A stretch of 64,000 nucleotides of DNA from Loripinus fragilis (GCA_964019695.1 OZ026516.1:97526368-97590367); one strand, 5' to 3'. Shown: positions 1-12,740, numbered from the stretch's first letter. The notes: generated by a model not told the origin, from the letters alone. Numbers and translations: made by a program.

Positions 1-310
1 ACTAACCCCACCCTTAGTTCAGATGTGGACCAAGACAAATAGATGTTTTGATTGCATGAAAGACCCCTAACTTATCCATGAATTATCCCCTATAACATAT
101 GAATCAATTTATAAAAAGGAAATATAAGGACTCAACAGTGCATCAAACTGAATACCAGAGCAAAAGAAATCCAACAGGTAAACCCCGGTGGACCTGACAA
201 CAGCTAAAGCATCAGGCCCCTACCATCTCATCTATAGCTAAGTCTATAAGTCGGAACCGTCATAGAGTCTGAAGTCCGGCCCGCCGGCGTGCAATTAAAG
301 AGGAAAGCGA
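1..310 (-). mobile_element. 3' end of Penelope-like retroelement (truncated by window edge)
   Basis: The minus strand reads from a short coding remnant (about 310-255, reading FLFN-T/P and GR-SD blocks like those at 20300 and 47500) into the 3' untranslated repeat also found at 20380-20890, 41485-42020, 47560-48210 and 48912-49258. The shared blocks include the GCCTGA...TCAGGC hairpin near 205-235 and the stretch with CATGGATAAGTTAGGGGTC. The copy is 5'-truncated and abuts a different repeat at about 320. It runs off the left edge of the window. Confidence 0.75.
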
Positions 311-319
311 AATTAGTAA

Positions 320-815
320 GTGAGTATGGTCAAGAAATACCACAATCACAAACAGCAGACAAACCCATGGCGCCGGGAGGAAGAGCCATACAACAATCAC
401 AAGACACCAGGAAGACAAACTCAGCAAAGCAATTAGCTCTCTCTTCCCCGTCAACATTGCAAACTTGAATGGACGTAAAGAAACGTACAACAAAACAATT
501 ACAGACTCCCACAATGGGAGCAACAATCAATAGCGAATCAACAACAACATAACCACCGCCTTAGAACGGACAGCTGCCTAAGCCACCAGGGGCTTGGTAC
601 CAAATATTCGCCCTAGTTTCTGCTGTCGTTGAAGTACAAAAATGTTCAACTCGCATGGAGGCGTTCTAACTATTGCAATGTATCATCATGAAGAAACACT
701 CTAATCAAATTAACACACTATAAAGAAACAAAGAAAAGGGCTCACGACTCACGTATTGTCAGAGCTAAAGAAAACCTCAAGTTGAACCAAGGTGGGCCCA
801 GCTACAGACAAGAAC
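320..815 (-). repeat. dispersed repeat B, copy 1
   Basis: This stretch is the reverse complement of 29505-30035 over most of its length. Shared landmarks are CCCACAATGGGAG, the purine/pyrimidine GAGAGAG block, the TTGGTACCA site and AACCTCAAGTTGAACCA at the distal end. No coding potential is visible. It may be the pseudo-LTR or UTR of another retroelement, which is inference only. The open frames on both strands at 260-530 are by-products of this repeat. Confidence 0.7.
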
Positions 816-1454
816 TATATTTTAAAACGAAATACGACGAAGTGACAGAAGACATATTTGATATGAGTAACGTGAGAGTTTTTAAAGAAATTGGGGGCTG
901 TTTATACTTAGTTATGTTTTCGGTCAGCTGAGCTCAGTAAAAGCAGCCTATGCTTTTCCAAAATATCTGCAGTGATGTTTCTGCTGGAATCTCGCGAACA
1001 CTCGAGTCAGAACGAAAAATATGCCCTGCGCCCAAATGTTACATAATTAAATAGCTAGTGTAATACATGCCTGGTGCAAAACAGTAGTAGAATTTACCTG
1101 ACCCTAACCTACAAATATAAGTTTAGTTGATCGTAACCTAGACTTATAGGCAAATCTTCCCTACGGAAGAGGTATCGAGCCATACAAGTATTTTAAACCA
1201 TCGACGCAGATATTTCTTTACATTTCTCGCGATTCAACTATCATTCTTTCAGCGTCAACGTGAAAATCATATTTAAAACTAACGAAAAAGTGTAAAGAAA
1301 AATAAACATAACACTACAAAATCTCTGCGAAAGATGAGTTATTATTTCATGGGATGTACTTCCTTCCATACAGAGATCAAGTCAGCTTTCTACCAACAAT
1401 GAAATTATAAGACTTCGTCTAAAAAGTATCAGACACCAACCCACCGATTATTGC
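816..1454. other. no recognisable feature
   Basis: AT-rich sequence without a convincing reading frame, terminal repeat or tandem structure. Confidence 0.6.
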
Positions 1455-2560
1455 TTTACGTCAGAGCCTTCATTGAGTCTGAGGCCTGACCCACCGACGT
1501 GCAATTAAAGAGGAAACCATAGCTTTAAACCATAATTGGGTTTAAAACCAGGCATGCAGACTGTCGCATGACATCCAAATTATATCCAACCTTTATATAA
1601 CATTTGATAATCTGTTTTTATTGATCACTAAAATTAGGTTTTCCAACAATTCTTTTTAATTTATGAACTAAATCAACATAAAATATAGGTTTTGATATGC
1701 CCTGTTGCAGAAGAGTTTTTACCCAAACGTTGTGTTTAACAATTAACCCTGAGTGTCTGTGGTAGACTTTAGAAAAAAGCTTTTCGAGTTTTTATGATAT
1801 ATATAACCTTGTTTTAATAACTTAGCAGTTACATATAAGTTTCTGTTGTCGAAGTCATCAACATAAGAACACACTCTTGCAAAACGAATAAGCTAAAAAT
1901 TATATACACAATAGGAAGTTGCCAACCGTGATTGGGTTGACCACCAAGCATGCAGTCTGTTGCAACACATTAATGTTATAGCCAATCTTTTAATAATGAG
2001 AAATTATTTTAATAAACTGCGCTGAAAAAGTATTAGAGCCAACAATCTTCTTCGATTTATCCACTAAGTCACCATAAAGATTTAAATCCAAGATGGAATT
2101 TAGATATCAAATCAAAGTATCGGCGATACAATTTAGAAACGGTTTTGCGAATTGATGATACCGTTAGCCTTGTTTAAGAAGTTTCTGAGTTAACATTTTT
2201 TTTCGAGTGTTGAAATCAGCGACATGGCTAGATGCTCTAGCAAATCAGATGAGTTGGGAGATATAGACTCCATAGGACTTAGAGCGAGGAACATCACCAT
2301 CTAAAAATGGAGCTTAACAATTTCAAAATCAAAATCGTCACATTTATCATAACTTTTGGTCGAAACAATATCATTAGAAATGGACAAACGCAAGTCTAAA
2401 AACGTGGCTTCGGTATCAGAGGTATCAGGTTGGAGCTCTGAAGGGTATATTTGACTTACCAAACCGCATCATACACAGTACATCCGCTGCTATGTGTTTT
2501 AAAAGTTTGATATCATCAACTTGGTTGAGTAATAGAACAGTCATTTCATGCCTATTTGTA
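1455..2560 (-). pseudogene. decayed Penelope-like reverse transcriptase, C-terminal half, with internal duplication
   Basis: Read on the minus strand from 2560 downward there is a broken reverse-transcriptase palm/thumb sequence: DTEATFLDLRLSIS, then SYDKCDDFDFEIV, then SYGVYISQLI and a SHVADF-like block (about 2260-2220). After that comes the C-terminal extension with GDLVDKSKKIVGS, IGYNINVLQQTACLVVNP and finally LFNCTSVGQASD at about 1518-1460. The extension is present twice (about 2270-1915 and 1905-1530), so this part is tandemly duplicated. Stops (TAG, TGA) and frameshifts interrupt it throughout. It matches, block for block, the downstream half of the element at 17.4-20.9 kb and complements it, since that copy lacks this palm region. 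The catalytic aspartate motif itself was not found upstream of 2560. Confidence 0.75.
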
Positions 2561-3825
2561 GTATAGTCAAATCTACTACCCTAAGGTGCTGCGAATGACC
2601 AGATGAACTTTTGCATCATGAGTCATGTCAGACACAACACATAACTATACTACAAACAGGCGCGAAATTATTGTTTCAATATTATCGGTAACAAGTAGTT
2701 AGAGTAACTCATTTCCATATAATTTTCATTTTCCACATTTAAAGATTAATTCGATACACTAAAAAATTTTGTGTGCTATACAGTTTCATTTTCCGTATTT
2801 GTTGGTAAAAACATTTATAATTCGATTCTACTTGTAGCTTTTGGAAAGGCTCTGTATAAAATTGTAGGTGGATTTGTATCAACAAGGTCCCCACTGTGAA
2901 TATGTTTGGAATAATTAATCAGTCTAGAGAATGGAACGATGTTTTTCTGTGCTCTTTTTCCTGTGGGTTTCTTTCTAGTCCCTATAAAATTCCAGCCCTA
3001 TCGCACGGCTGCAACTGCTGTCCGTTCTAAGGCCACGGTTTCGTTACTAAGTCTTTTGCTTTTCGTTTATTGGTGCTCCCATCGTGTAAGTAGTAGAGAC
3101 GGCGGGGGTTACATGGAAACCTTTTGTGGCAATCATCTCAGTGGTGAAGTTTATTTTGCGTTTTGTACTCTAGGTTTTCGTTTTGTCAAATTTACCTGGC
3201 ATGTATCAGTCTGTTAATTATGGAATTTGCTGAGTTGGGTTTGTTTCAGGCGTTTTAAAAATTGCAATTGTCCCGTCAGCCATTTTTTTGAAAACTCCTC
3301 AATAAAACCTTCGTTAACCTTTAATATTAAATGATAAAACGCCACATATATGTTTCAATTAAGGATAAATAACAAAAGATTAACCCGTTGCTTCATGAGT
3401 ATTTATGCTAAGCGCCATCCACTATGCATAATGCATAAATAAACTTTCACCTTTGTACACAGAAGAACGGAATTTCTTGTCAGATCCACTAGTGTAGGAA
3501 CTTATCTAATCATATTTCAATAAGCAAACAGAAAAGACCCTGATCTGTGTCTGCTCTGTTTGCAAACGTGTTAAAAGGTGTCTCTATGAGGTAACGTGTT
3601 AAATCAATCGAAACATACCTGTTCAAATATAATGACAAAGTTTCCTTGTCGTGTTGAAAAACACTTTTGGTTTATCAGTACCAAAATGAGGTCACTCAAT
3701 ACGTGCACAAGGAAGTTAGTATAACATGCCTTTAACAAACATATTTGTTTCTGTATTTACAAAATACGATTTAGCAAACATTCCTGATAAAAGGCAATCA
3801 CCTTTCGGCTTATCAATGACATTAT
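2561..3825. other. intergenic; weak third copy of repeat B near 2960-3150
   Basis: Blocks such as CTGCTGTCCGTTCTAAGGC and TTTATTG-TGCTCCCAT on the plus strand resemble 29750-29815, so a diverged copy of repeat B is likely. The 92-codon open frame here is not protein-like. Nothing else is seen. Confidence 0.4.
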
Positions 3826-3975
3826 CATTAATGGCCCCCGGGTGGGACAGGGGTTTTAAGGATCTGTGGTGAAGAACTATTTATTTTCAGGGAGCTGTAG
3901 AGCACTGGGAAATATTTTAGGGGAGCTGGGGAGCATACTCGTGGGTTTTTGGATTTAGGGAGCCCTGCCCAAAAG
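3826..3975 (+). repeat. dispersed repeat D (GGGAGC-rich), copy 1
   Basis: The plus strand has GGGAGCTGGGGAGCA, CAGGGAGCTG and GGGAGCCCTGC blocks. These recur as the reverse complement at 12555-12740 and 13335-13445, where they read as GCTCCC/CTCCCC blocks. No coding sequence. Confidence 0.6.
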
Positions 3976-4113
3976 TAAAAACATAAATTTAAAAAATCTC
4001 ATCTTAAAGGTAAAGCCTCCATTTCGTTTGAATTTTAAAACTTATTTGGCTTCTGCTCGAGTGGCTATCGCCCCTAGATCGCCCCAAGAAACCACTTGTC
4101 AAATGTAAATGTA

Positions 4114-5108
4114 CGAGGGTTGTCCCAGGAAATCGTGGACTTGTGCTATAAAACAAGATTGTCTATCGGGAATTCTATGAAATATGTTAATATGCATCTA
4201 AGACACATTTTCTGGGTGAAATCACAGTTTAGATAACAAAGATATGAACCTTTACTTGAGTGTATCTCTGCGTATGCGGAGCACGTCACAAATTATTTTG
4301 CTGTATTTTCAGAGAGGGGTGGTCAAATGTTTTGACTCTACTCTTTTTAAACAAGCTTACATGGTGACAAATATTGCCAAATATTTGTTGAGTAAGTCTC
4401 CCTGGTTCAAGTAAAGTTAAATAGTTAGTTAAGATATGTTAAGCATTCAAACAAGCGCAATCTTTTAGATTTAAGAAGAGACAACATATTAACCATTAAA
4501 ATAACTTGCAAAAAAATAGCATGCGTTCCGTTAAATTGACGAAAAAGAGCTTGTCTTGATATTTCTAAAATAATTTTATACAAAATCCATTTAACGACAC
4601 TAGTGACCAATCATTTAACATTAAAAGAATGTAGTTTTATGTGATTAATTAGCTAAAAATTGTTGAAAGACTAATTTTTGCGCCGTACCGTTTTTCTAAC
4701 CTTAGCATTTTCTGCAAAATAAAAATGTAGTAGGTATGAAAATCGTTTATAAAATCAATATGAATGGGCATAAACGTTTCAAATTTTCAACACTTTACCT
4801 TGCATGGTTACCAGTTGATGTCGTAATGCATTGTTCAAAAAAAAAAAAAAAAGCGAAATTTGATTGAATGTACGCTGCCTTTTGGACTAAAATAGTTTCA
4901 TTACAAAAAAAAAAAATACGTGCGCCGCTCACGCCGACATACCGTCAAGTAAAGGTTCATAAATTTTATTATCTAAACTGCGATTCAACCAATATTTATA
5001 CAAAATGGTTCCCATAAGTATATAAACACATCCTGAAAATATCATATAATTACTGGTACACAGTCTCGTGTTATAACAAAAGTCCACGATTTACTAGGAC
5101 AGCCCTCG
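4114..5108. mobile_element. Tc1/mariner-type non-autonomous element
   Basis: Inverted termini CGAGGGTTGTCC (4114) and GGACAGCCCTCG (ending 5108) continue inward as an imperfect repeat with AAATCGTGGACTT / AAGTCCACGATTT. The element is flanked on both sides by TA (4112-4113 and 5109-5110), the target duplication of Tc1/mariner transposons. About 1.0 kb, with no transposase frame visible, so non-autonomous or internally deleted. Confidence 0.75.
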
Positions 5109-7854
5109 TATTTACTTTCCTACTAACATGCTCATCTGGGTTGATATTGGAGAAAGATATGGCAAATGTATTTTGTTTTGTATAACTTGTAGTTTTTTGG
5201 TTGATAATAACATACTTTGGAACTCTAAGAATGCATCAGAACACACTTTTTTCAGGAGGAGCATGAACCCCTCCTAGCACGAGTGTGAATCCACGTCGTA
5301 ACAGGGCTACCTTAGCCTGGTATGTAATTCTCTCTCTAGTTAGTTGGCTAATTTTATTAAAACTTTCAAAAAATAGATGAGCCGCGCCATGCGATAATGT
5401 GTCTTCGGGAGATTAATTACGTCATGAGATATGACGTCCTTAAGGTCACTGCCCACACCTGGGCGATTTTTTTTTCCAAAAAATAGATTTTTTTCATTTT
5501 TTGATATTCTGTAGTGCATCATATTATAAGAAAAATGGCGCAAAATAAAGAAAATTTACCGTCCAGTTCAAAAGTTACAGCTCTTCATTATATGGCCTAT
5601 GTTGGCTTTTTCACAAAGCTTTTTGGAAACTCATTAAGACAAGTAAAATGTTCAGTAACTCAATTTTATATTTGAAAATCGTTATTTCAAACAAGCATGC
5701 GAAGCCATTAATAATTAAGCACTTCTTCTCAAACCATTCTTTTGCAGTTATACAAGTATTTTTCTTCATATCGCGCTTTCAAACCAGCATTCACCGATAT
5801 TTATGCATTCATTTTCAGGAATTACTGACTAATAAATCAATATTTAAACATACTTTAAAAAAATAAATTTTTCTAATTTTTTTTCTAGGAAAGTGAACAT
5901 TATATAAGATGCATTGTGACAGAATTTAAAAAAATTTCACCGTCTAATTAGTGAGATATAACCAAATAATTATCCTTACCCCCTAAACTGCAAAAATAAT
6001 GAACTAAGCAGGCTTTTCTTATTTCTAAGCATGTTAAAACCTTACGAACCAAACACTATTGATTGAAATACCTCGCTGTGAACTTCCAAACGAAACTATA
6101 TGTGCTCCAAATACTTGGAACATTTATATGCATATATGAGAAGACTTTTTAAAACCCAAAACGATACCAAAATACCCCACCCACGGCAAATAGAAACTTA
6201 TCTGCATTTTGTCTGAACACCTATTCGATATATTTTGACCAAATTTGCATAGATACATCATGAGGATATAGATGTAATATTTTGGGGACATTTACCGTTT
6301 TTCAAGGTCACGGGGTAAACTGAATGTCTAATTTAGGTGGAAAATGTGCTTTTTTAATATGCATCGCTTCAATTGATCGATGCATATACTACATGTACTC
6401 ATCCAAGAATTTGAAATTCTTTTTTAATCTTTGTTGCGGCCTCGGGCGCCATACTCATGCCCGATCGCGAAGCAAGGCCAGGCCTTAACACTTGACTAGA
6501 GAAGGTTTATTTCTATTAGATCTATATATCCATTGACGGACATCTTTAGGTTGAAACATGTCAACTGTAGAGTTAACTTGGAGATAAGCAAAAAGTTTAG
6601 CGTAAACTTGTAAATATTTTATTGCTCTTTATTTTTATATTTGCTTTGGGTGCTCAAAAGAACGATCTCACTGAGTACCTATAACTTACCTATGCTTTGG
6701 TTGGACCCGCATTTATATGAAAAAGGTTTTTGTATGCCGACATCCTTCCCGCTACTGAGGGGGTATTCAGTGGCGCGGAGGGGGAGGGGGTATTATTTTT
6801 GGTACGGATCCCGTCGGCGTTGGCCATGGGCGGAATTGGCCACGAGTAGTCTAGAGGGGCTAGACATTTTCTATGTGCATATCACATGAACCAGGTTTGA
6901 GGATTGGGTCCGCATTTACATGAATATAAATGAGCATCGATGCGACAAAACCTGTCTTTAGGGTTTCCGAAAAGATCATACCACAACCAGCCTTCTCATC
7001 TCAGCCACAGAGACTAGATAGAATAGTGAAATCTCGCTTGGAGCAAGTTTAAATGCGATTCTATTCAATTTGTGAATAGCAAAGGCGCTGATCAGACTGC
7101 GCGGATGCACAAGTTGGTCTGCGCCTTTGTTGTTTGCAGACCCCGATGGCAGAATTCCTCGCGTACCTTTAGTAAATTTAGAGTAGGCCTACTATAATTT
7201 ATAGACTCACGACTATACTTGGGTCGACCTTAGCCCAAGATAGCCCTTGTAGCTAAATATTGGAACACATTTGACATAAGGCAAATTGTTTAGGACGCAA
7301 ACTAAAGCGAGGGACTTTCAACGTCAACGTCAAGTTCAATACTTGTCATTTACGCATAATGACGTCATAAGAGCAAGTGACGTCATTAGCGCACGTCAGG
7401 TTCAAAGTAGACGCTAGAGAACGTGACGAAATAGTCTGTCTTGTTGAAATTTTAATGCAGGTAAAATCAAACCAGAAAATCATATATAGATCTATATACA
7501 AGTAGTTATATCATTCTTGTTGTTGTGGACTGTCAAAAAAACGCGAACAGGCGACTGACATTTCCCTGGTAAAATGCGTGTTCCATTACACTGACTGAAT
7601 TTTTCTCTTCTCACAGAGCTGAGCGTCCATCGTTTAGTATCCGTAAAGAATGCCAACTTTTGTTGTTCATTATACTTAAAATTTTGTTTGCATTTTTAAT
7701 GTGATATCAATCACTTTCAGATTACCAACGTGCAATGTAACGGGCATTACTGTCTGTAGAAAACATGTCATAGTTGCGTAAAATCACACTTTGTCATAAT
7801 CGAACGCTACCAAGTATTACCTCCCTTGATGATTTAGAGTTACGATTATTGTTA
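5109..7854. other. intergenic; isolated MITE ends only
   Basis: AT-rich and non-coding. An isolated block at about 5400-5455 (GACGTCCTTAAGGTCACTGCCCA, read here in two halves) is the inverse of 7857-7882, suggesting ends of one MITE family at both places. At 6945-7150 lies a hairpin-bearing fragment containing CTGATCAGACTGCGCGGATG, related to the element at 31621-31835 (shared AAAACCTGTCTTT). The short open frames are not protein-like. Confidence 0.5.
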
Positions 7855-10584
7855 TGGGCAGTGACCTTAAGTCTGACGTAATTATTTCGCGCCGCGCGTA
7901 ATTAAAGAGAGCGTCATCAATGATTAGGACAATTTAGACAAGTCATGTTTCGAATAAAATGCGATTAAAATCAAGGAATTTTAGGCCGATTGTATTCTGT
8001 TGTAAATTAGTCATGGTCTGATCCAGCACGGGTTCCTGGTGAAAAATAAACTGTCCAAAAAGATGCGGCTTGGTAAACGCTAATTGACCCTCAATCCTCA
8101 ACATCTTTGCACTCCAAAGACATTCTAACAAAAAAAGAATTAAATAAAATAAAATAAAATTAAATTAAAGAAATAAAAGATAAATAGATTAATAAATAAA
8201 CGCCCAGCTTTCCTTAATCTACCAACCAGTGTGTCTGAACCTTTCGTATTTGTACGGCAATTCCGAACGAAAGCAGTTTCCGGTACACAAAGCCGCATTT
8301 ACGATTGGGCAAAGGCTCCAACGAGACTGCTAGATGCGCAGACTTGTTTGAGTCTTTGCTGAGTGACCGTGGGTGAAATAAACTAAAGTATCACGAGGTA
8401 GCTTTCATGTATAAAAAAGAAGTATAATAATCGATTAAGTCTCACACGAGAAAAAATATTTATTATTTGTCACCTTGTTACGTCGCCGTTTAAATCAATG
8501 TATTACCAGATTTCCTGCAAAAATAGTTGTCGCAAAACTATTGAAGCTACAATGATGAAAAAAGCACCAAAATAAAGCAAATTGATATACGCAATAAACA
8601 TTTTTATTGTTGTTTCCTCATTATGTCGGCTGATTTCTTATGGCAGTCATTTAAACACACATTTTTTCGGTGACGTTAACGTTGCGTCAATGAGAATCGT
8701 GATAAAAACCATTAACTATTAAACGTTTTTCTACTTTTGAAGTTTAATTATTTTCATGTTTATTGAGTATTGCTTTTTTCTATTTGATCTTCATACCTGT
8801 AAGTTTTGTATCTTATAAATCTTAAAGTATATCTTAAAGTTGAGCAAAGAGATTAAACAATTAAAAAGTGCAAAGTTATTCTTACTTAATTAAGCTTTAC
8901 TTATTTTAACAGTGTGTTTGTATTTAATATGCTGTCTTCTAAATTTTAGGGGCAACGGAATAGACATGCAGATTTTACCCATAAAGCTACCACCAGTACA
9001 CGGCCCCCCATTTTTTAAAAGTCTACACACATAGCCCTAGATGAAAATCATAGAGGAAATTGTTCAGGTCTGATGGTACCGACTTCCAAAATTTTGGGTA
9101 TTGGCTCACCGCCTAAAATTGCATCCATAAATTTTGTCATGGTAGTTTATACCAAAAAATAAATCTTGAGGAGCACTGTTTGAAACGGCGACATCACTGA
9201 TAAAATTAATTGTAATTTCTTTGAGTGGGGGAGAGTAGTATTACTACTCCCACTCCAAGAACTTTCAGCTTAATGGAACTAAACAATTGGAGAGGCAGTA
9301 ACATTTTCCCCAAAGGTTCCCACTAGAAGTTGAAGTCCTCTTTCCCAGTAACACCTATAACCCACGTGCATGTGTATTGTCAACAAAGACGGAGATGCGG
9401 AATGAAACGCTGAGTACTGTTACTTTGTTTTCAAAATCAGCGTACAGTTCAACAATTTAAGAGCGGCGAACATTAACAAACTTAACAACTTAGTATCTGG
9501 AGATGCAGCGAAGGCAGTGTACATACGGAGTTGTCAAGTCAAGACATGCGCGATTGGGCCTGATTTAGAATTACACAATTCAAACTACATGTCCCACTTT
9601 TTATACAGCCAGAATCCCTTTCTTAAAGCCTGCGAGGGTACATAAAACTGGGGGTAATGTGCACACTCAATAAACATGTATGCAAGAGGCAAGGGCGCTC
9701 TACGCCGACATAAAACTACAAAATCGAAAGGAATAGGAATGAGTACCCGCACTGCCATAGCAACCAGATTTCTTTATGTCTTTATTGTTTTGGTATGATT
9801 TTGTTGTTCGGAATAGACTGGAATCCTTTTTTTCAGTGAGAAGTATCATACGATTAAGGAATAATGAGGCATTTTTCTCCGGATAGCAAAGTCGGGTACA
9901 GTGAGGCAAATACGCAATCCTGCTTCTGTAGGCTGAGATTGTGAGCTCGAGCCACTGCCTGGTCAAACATTACATCAAGATTATTATCCTCAATCATTGT
10001 CCCGGTTCAAGTAGGGTAGTTGTTAGTTACTGGCGAAATATGCATACACTATAAACCGGTCGCCGTGATATGCCGACTGATAATGTGAAATGATGTTAAC
10101 CAATTTATATTAGCCTAGCGCCCTTTTTGTGTGACATGGGCAAACAGATTAGAACTAGATCAGACGCCACACTGTTTGCTTGCGCATTGAGCGAAATTGT
10201 AAATTACTACCCAACAACCCTTGAATCAGAAATGGATCCGGCCTTTTGGCAGTATTGTGAAATTCCATTGGGCATATATGGGTTTAGCCTAAACAACAAC
10301 AACAACAAAAATAAAAGAAAAAAAGTGAATAAAAGAAAATACCCATCGCCGAATCTTTATTTACACTAGTTATCAAATTTGCAATACAACTTTGCAAGTA
10401 TGCATTTTTGTGATTTTATTTTTCAGATCCAGTTTTGTGTTGAATTTTTAACTACCAAGTCAACAATTTTGCATCATGTCGGACTAGAGTGTTCGCTGCT
10501 GCATTGTGGTCGAACTTTAACGCGATGGTAGAAAAAAGATTGCACTAAAGCTAAGGAAATACGCTCGCGAACGCTTGTAATATT
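7855..10584. other. intergenic; nothing coding recognised
   Basis: Contains the isolated MITE end at 7857-7915, a near-palindrome at about 9222-9258 centred on GTAGTATTACTAC, and runs of TAAAATAAAAT near 8140-8200. Open frames at 9700-9966 and 10127-10369 have no recognisable domain and look like chance frames. Confidence 0.5.
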
Positions 10585-10612
10585 TTGGGTCAGGTGTGGT
10601 ACTTGATTGTAA
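10585..10612 (+). repeat. short fragment of Penelope-like 3' repeat
   Basis: The block GGTCAGGTGTGGTACTTGAT is shared with 20831, 48149 and 56883, close to the 3' end of the Penelope-like repeat. Confidence 0.5.
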
Positions 10613-10706
10613 GAAGAAAATGCCATCTGTTTTTAAGTCGCAACCTATTTAATTTAAATTTGATCTTACTTTTCCACAGAACATTTAACATGCCGATTCT
10701 GCTGTT

Positions 10707-10902
10707 TGTTTACTTGATTCTTTACGTCCCATCAACAATCTGTCAGTTATGTGAGAACGGGTCGTCCTGGGTTGAACCAGTACTAAGCTTGGATTAATGT
10801 GTCTTGCTCAAGGACACAACACAGTGACGCTGGTGAAGCTCGAACCCGTGGTCCCTCCGTCTCGAGTCAAGCTCTATACCACTGAGCCACTGCGCTCCAC
10901 CC
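10707..10902 (-). mobile_element. tRNA-derived SINE, full length with 11-bp target duplication
   Basis: On the minus strand the 5' part is tRNA-like, with an A box (TGGCTCAGTGG) and a B box (GGTTCGAGCTTCACC). A conserved body follows (TTGAGCAAGACACAT, then TTAGTACTGGTTCAACCC) and a 3' tail ending in AAACAAACAG-type sequence. Direct repeats ATTCTGCTGTT flank it at 10696-10706 and 10903-10913. These define a 196-bp retroposed unit, not a functional tRNA gene. Confidence 0.88.
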
Positions 10903-11167
10903 ATTCTGCTGTTACAATGCGAAGGACAGGCCCTGCCAAATGCCCGACAGGGCGTATATAGTTTACAAAGTATCAAAACCTGCTCCAGGTCCCAAAGTTA
11001 TAACATCTTTTGGTGCTCAACTCAACTGAGCATGGAATTTATGCTGTTCATAAATGTAAAGAAAGCTTGGCATTTAAACAGTATATTTAAAATCGGAGAG
11101 TTTTTCCATGTTAACAAGAACACATTTTCGTTCAAGTTAACATTTTAGTTTTCACGGGCAGTTGAAC

Positions 11168-11300
11168 ATATAGGGCCGATTGCATGACGAAAGTTTATTT
11201 TAGTCTCGACTAAGGCCTAACACGGTGCTTGCTAGCCTCCAGTTTAAATCTGGTTTGCATAACGAAAGGTGACCTCGAGTTTAACTATCCTCGGTCTAAC
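11168..11300 (+). mobile_element. left-end fragment of foldback MITE family F
   Basis: Starts ATAGGGCCGATTGCATGAC and continues with TTATTTTAGTCTCGACTAAG and CTTGCTAGCCTCCAGTTTAAA. This matches the left end of the complete copy at 14055-14808. No right end was found nearby. Confidence 0.6.
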
Positions 11301-11537
11301 TATCCGGGGGTAAATTATCCTTGAGGTTAAAATATTCCAGAAATGTTAGTCTAAGAGTAGGACAAAATAGAAGGTTATTTTCTTTAATGCACCGATTTTT
11401 GTCGTGACACTTCCAGCCTTACACGTTTTGTATTATATCAACAGGACGAGACCATTTCCAATTATAGGGATGTACGGTGAGTTTTTTTATTCACATAATA
11501 TTAGATTATTGTTTAAAGCAAACAGTAGAGTCCCTGA

Positions 11538-11568
11538 TCAGACGCCACAATATACGGCGTCTGATCTG
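11538..11568. repeat. hairpin with GATCAGACGCC / GGCGTCTGATC arms
   Basis: Perfect inverted arms around a short AT loop. It belongs to the recurring GATCAGAC...GTCTGATC palindrome theme seen in several MITEs of this window. Confidence 0.6.
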
Positions 11569-11569
11569 G

Positions 11570-12347
11570 GTCTGCACTGTATGTATACATGCGCATGCGT
11601 ACATCCCGCGTGTGTGTATGGTATAAATGTGTGTCTGCGTGTGGGTACATGCGTGCATATATGTATGTGCGAGCTTGTGTGCGTGTGTCTGTCCGTTTAG
11701 TATGTGTGTGTATGTATACGTCCGTGACTATTCTTACGTTTAACTTCTAACTTTAAATGTTGGCGTGCATGCGTTCGCATTACGCCAATAGACCAACATA
11801 AATGCTAGATTCTAGATGATATAAGTTAGAGGTAAGAAAAAGTATTGGACATACGTATATACATACACACAGACGCACGCACATGCATGCATATATAGAA
11901 ATACACATACATACATACATGCAAACAGATAAGCGCATGGGCACCTGCGCGCTCGTACGCACGCAACATACGTACATTCATATATGCATACACATACATA
12001 CAGACAGATATACGCATTGGTGCCTGCCGTATGCACTCGACCGCATGCACTACAAAAAAAAAAACATCACATTTAGACAAGAAGTAAGATGTAAAAAAAG
12101 TCAGGGACGTTTTAACATGTATGCAGGCATGTACCCAACACAGACATACACTCATACCCATAGACCCGCGAACGGATGCACGCACGCAAGCGCATGCAAA
12201 CAGACAGACAGACGCACGGATGCCTGCGCGCATGCCGCATGCATGACTACATTCATACCTACAGACAGACAGGTGCACGGCGGATTGCCTGCGCACACAC
12301 ATGCACAAATGCATACGTACGTACGCACGTACATAATACATACATAC
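11570..12347. repeat. cryptic TG tract (11570-11720) and CA/ACAT/CAGA tract (11850-12347)
   Basis: A degenerate TG/TATG/GTGC-rich tract is followed, after about 130 bp of ordinary sequence, by a CA/ACAT/CAGA-rich tract of opposite strand bias. All long open frames on either strand here (up to 171 codons) are translations of low-complexity sequence, rich in Cys/Val/Tyr or His/Thr. Confidence 0.85.
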
Positions 12348-12553
12348 CTTTTGTTTGTGTGATTTGATACTTTACGTTCCGGTCAACAGTTTTTCATTTA
12401 TGTCGGACGGACTGATCTTCCTGGGTTGAACCAGTACTAAGCAATGATTAATGGATCTAGCTCAAGGACACAACGCAGTAACGCCTGTGAGGCTCGAGCC
12501 CGCGGCCCTTCGGTCTCGAGTCAAGCACTCTACCACTGAGCCACAGCGCTCCA
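12348..12553 (-). mobile_element. tRNA-derived SINE inserted in an ACAT microsatellite
   Basis: Same family as 10707-10902. The minus strand has the A box (GTGGCTCAGTGGTAGAG), B box (GGGCTCGAGCC) and the body block TTAGTACTGGTTCAACCC. It is flanked on both sides by CATACATAC, so the target duplication merges with the microsatellite. Confidence 0.82.
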
Positions 12554-12554
12554 C

Positions 12555-12740
12555 ATACATACATACATGAGCAACTCCTAAAGGGTCTATGCTCCTTTGC
12601 TTCCTAAAAATAATGCAATGATCTCCCCGAATTTATGAAATAAATTCCTCAGCTCCCTGAAAGTATTTCGCCTGTGCTCCCCAAAAAAATCCCTAAAATT
12701 AATTCAGCTTCTCCCCAAATCCCCCCAAATAGAGAATTAC
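12555..12740 (-). repeat. dispersed repeat D, copy 2
   Basis: CTCCCC/GCTCCC-rich blocks are the reverse complement of 3826-3975 and related to 13335-13445. The 5' edge (ATGAGCAACTCCTAAAGGGT) is repeated at 13223. Confidence 0.6.

Noticed and set aside
5400..7915. A single transposon bounded by the inverted blocks at 5400-5455 and 7857-7882
   Set aside because: The blocks point the wrong way round (the apparent termini face each other inward), so they are more likely ends of two separate MITE copies.
11826..12362. Overlapping long open frames (171 and 159 codons) on both strands
   Set aside because: Translations of CA/TG/ACAT low-complexity sequence; no domain and no codon bias.
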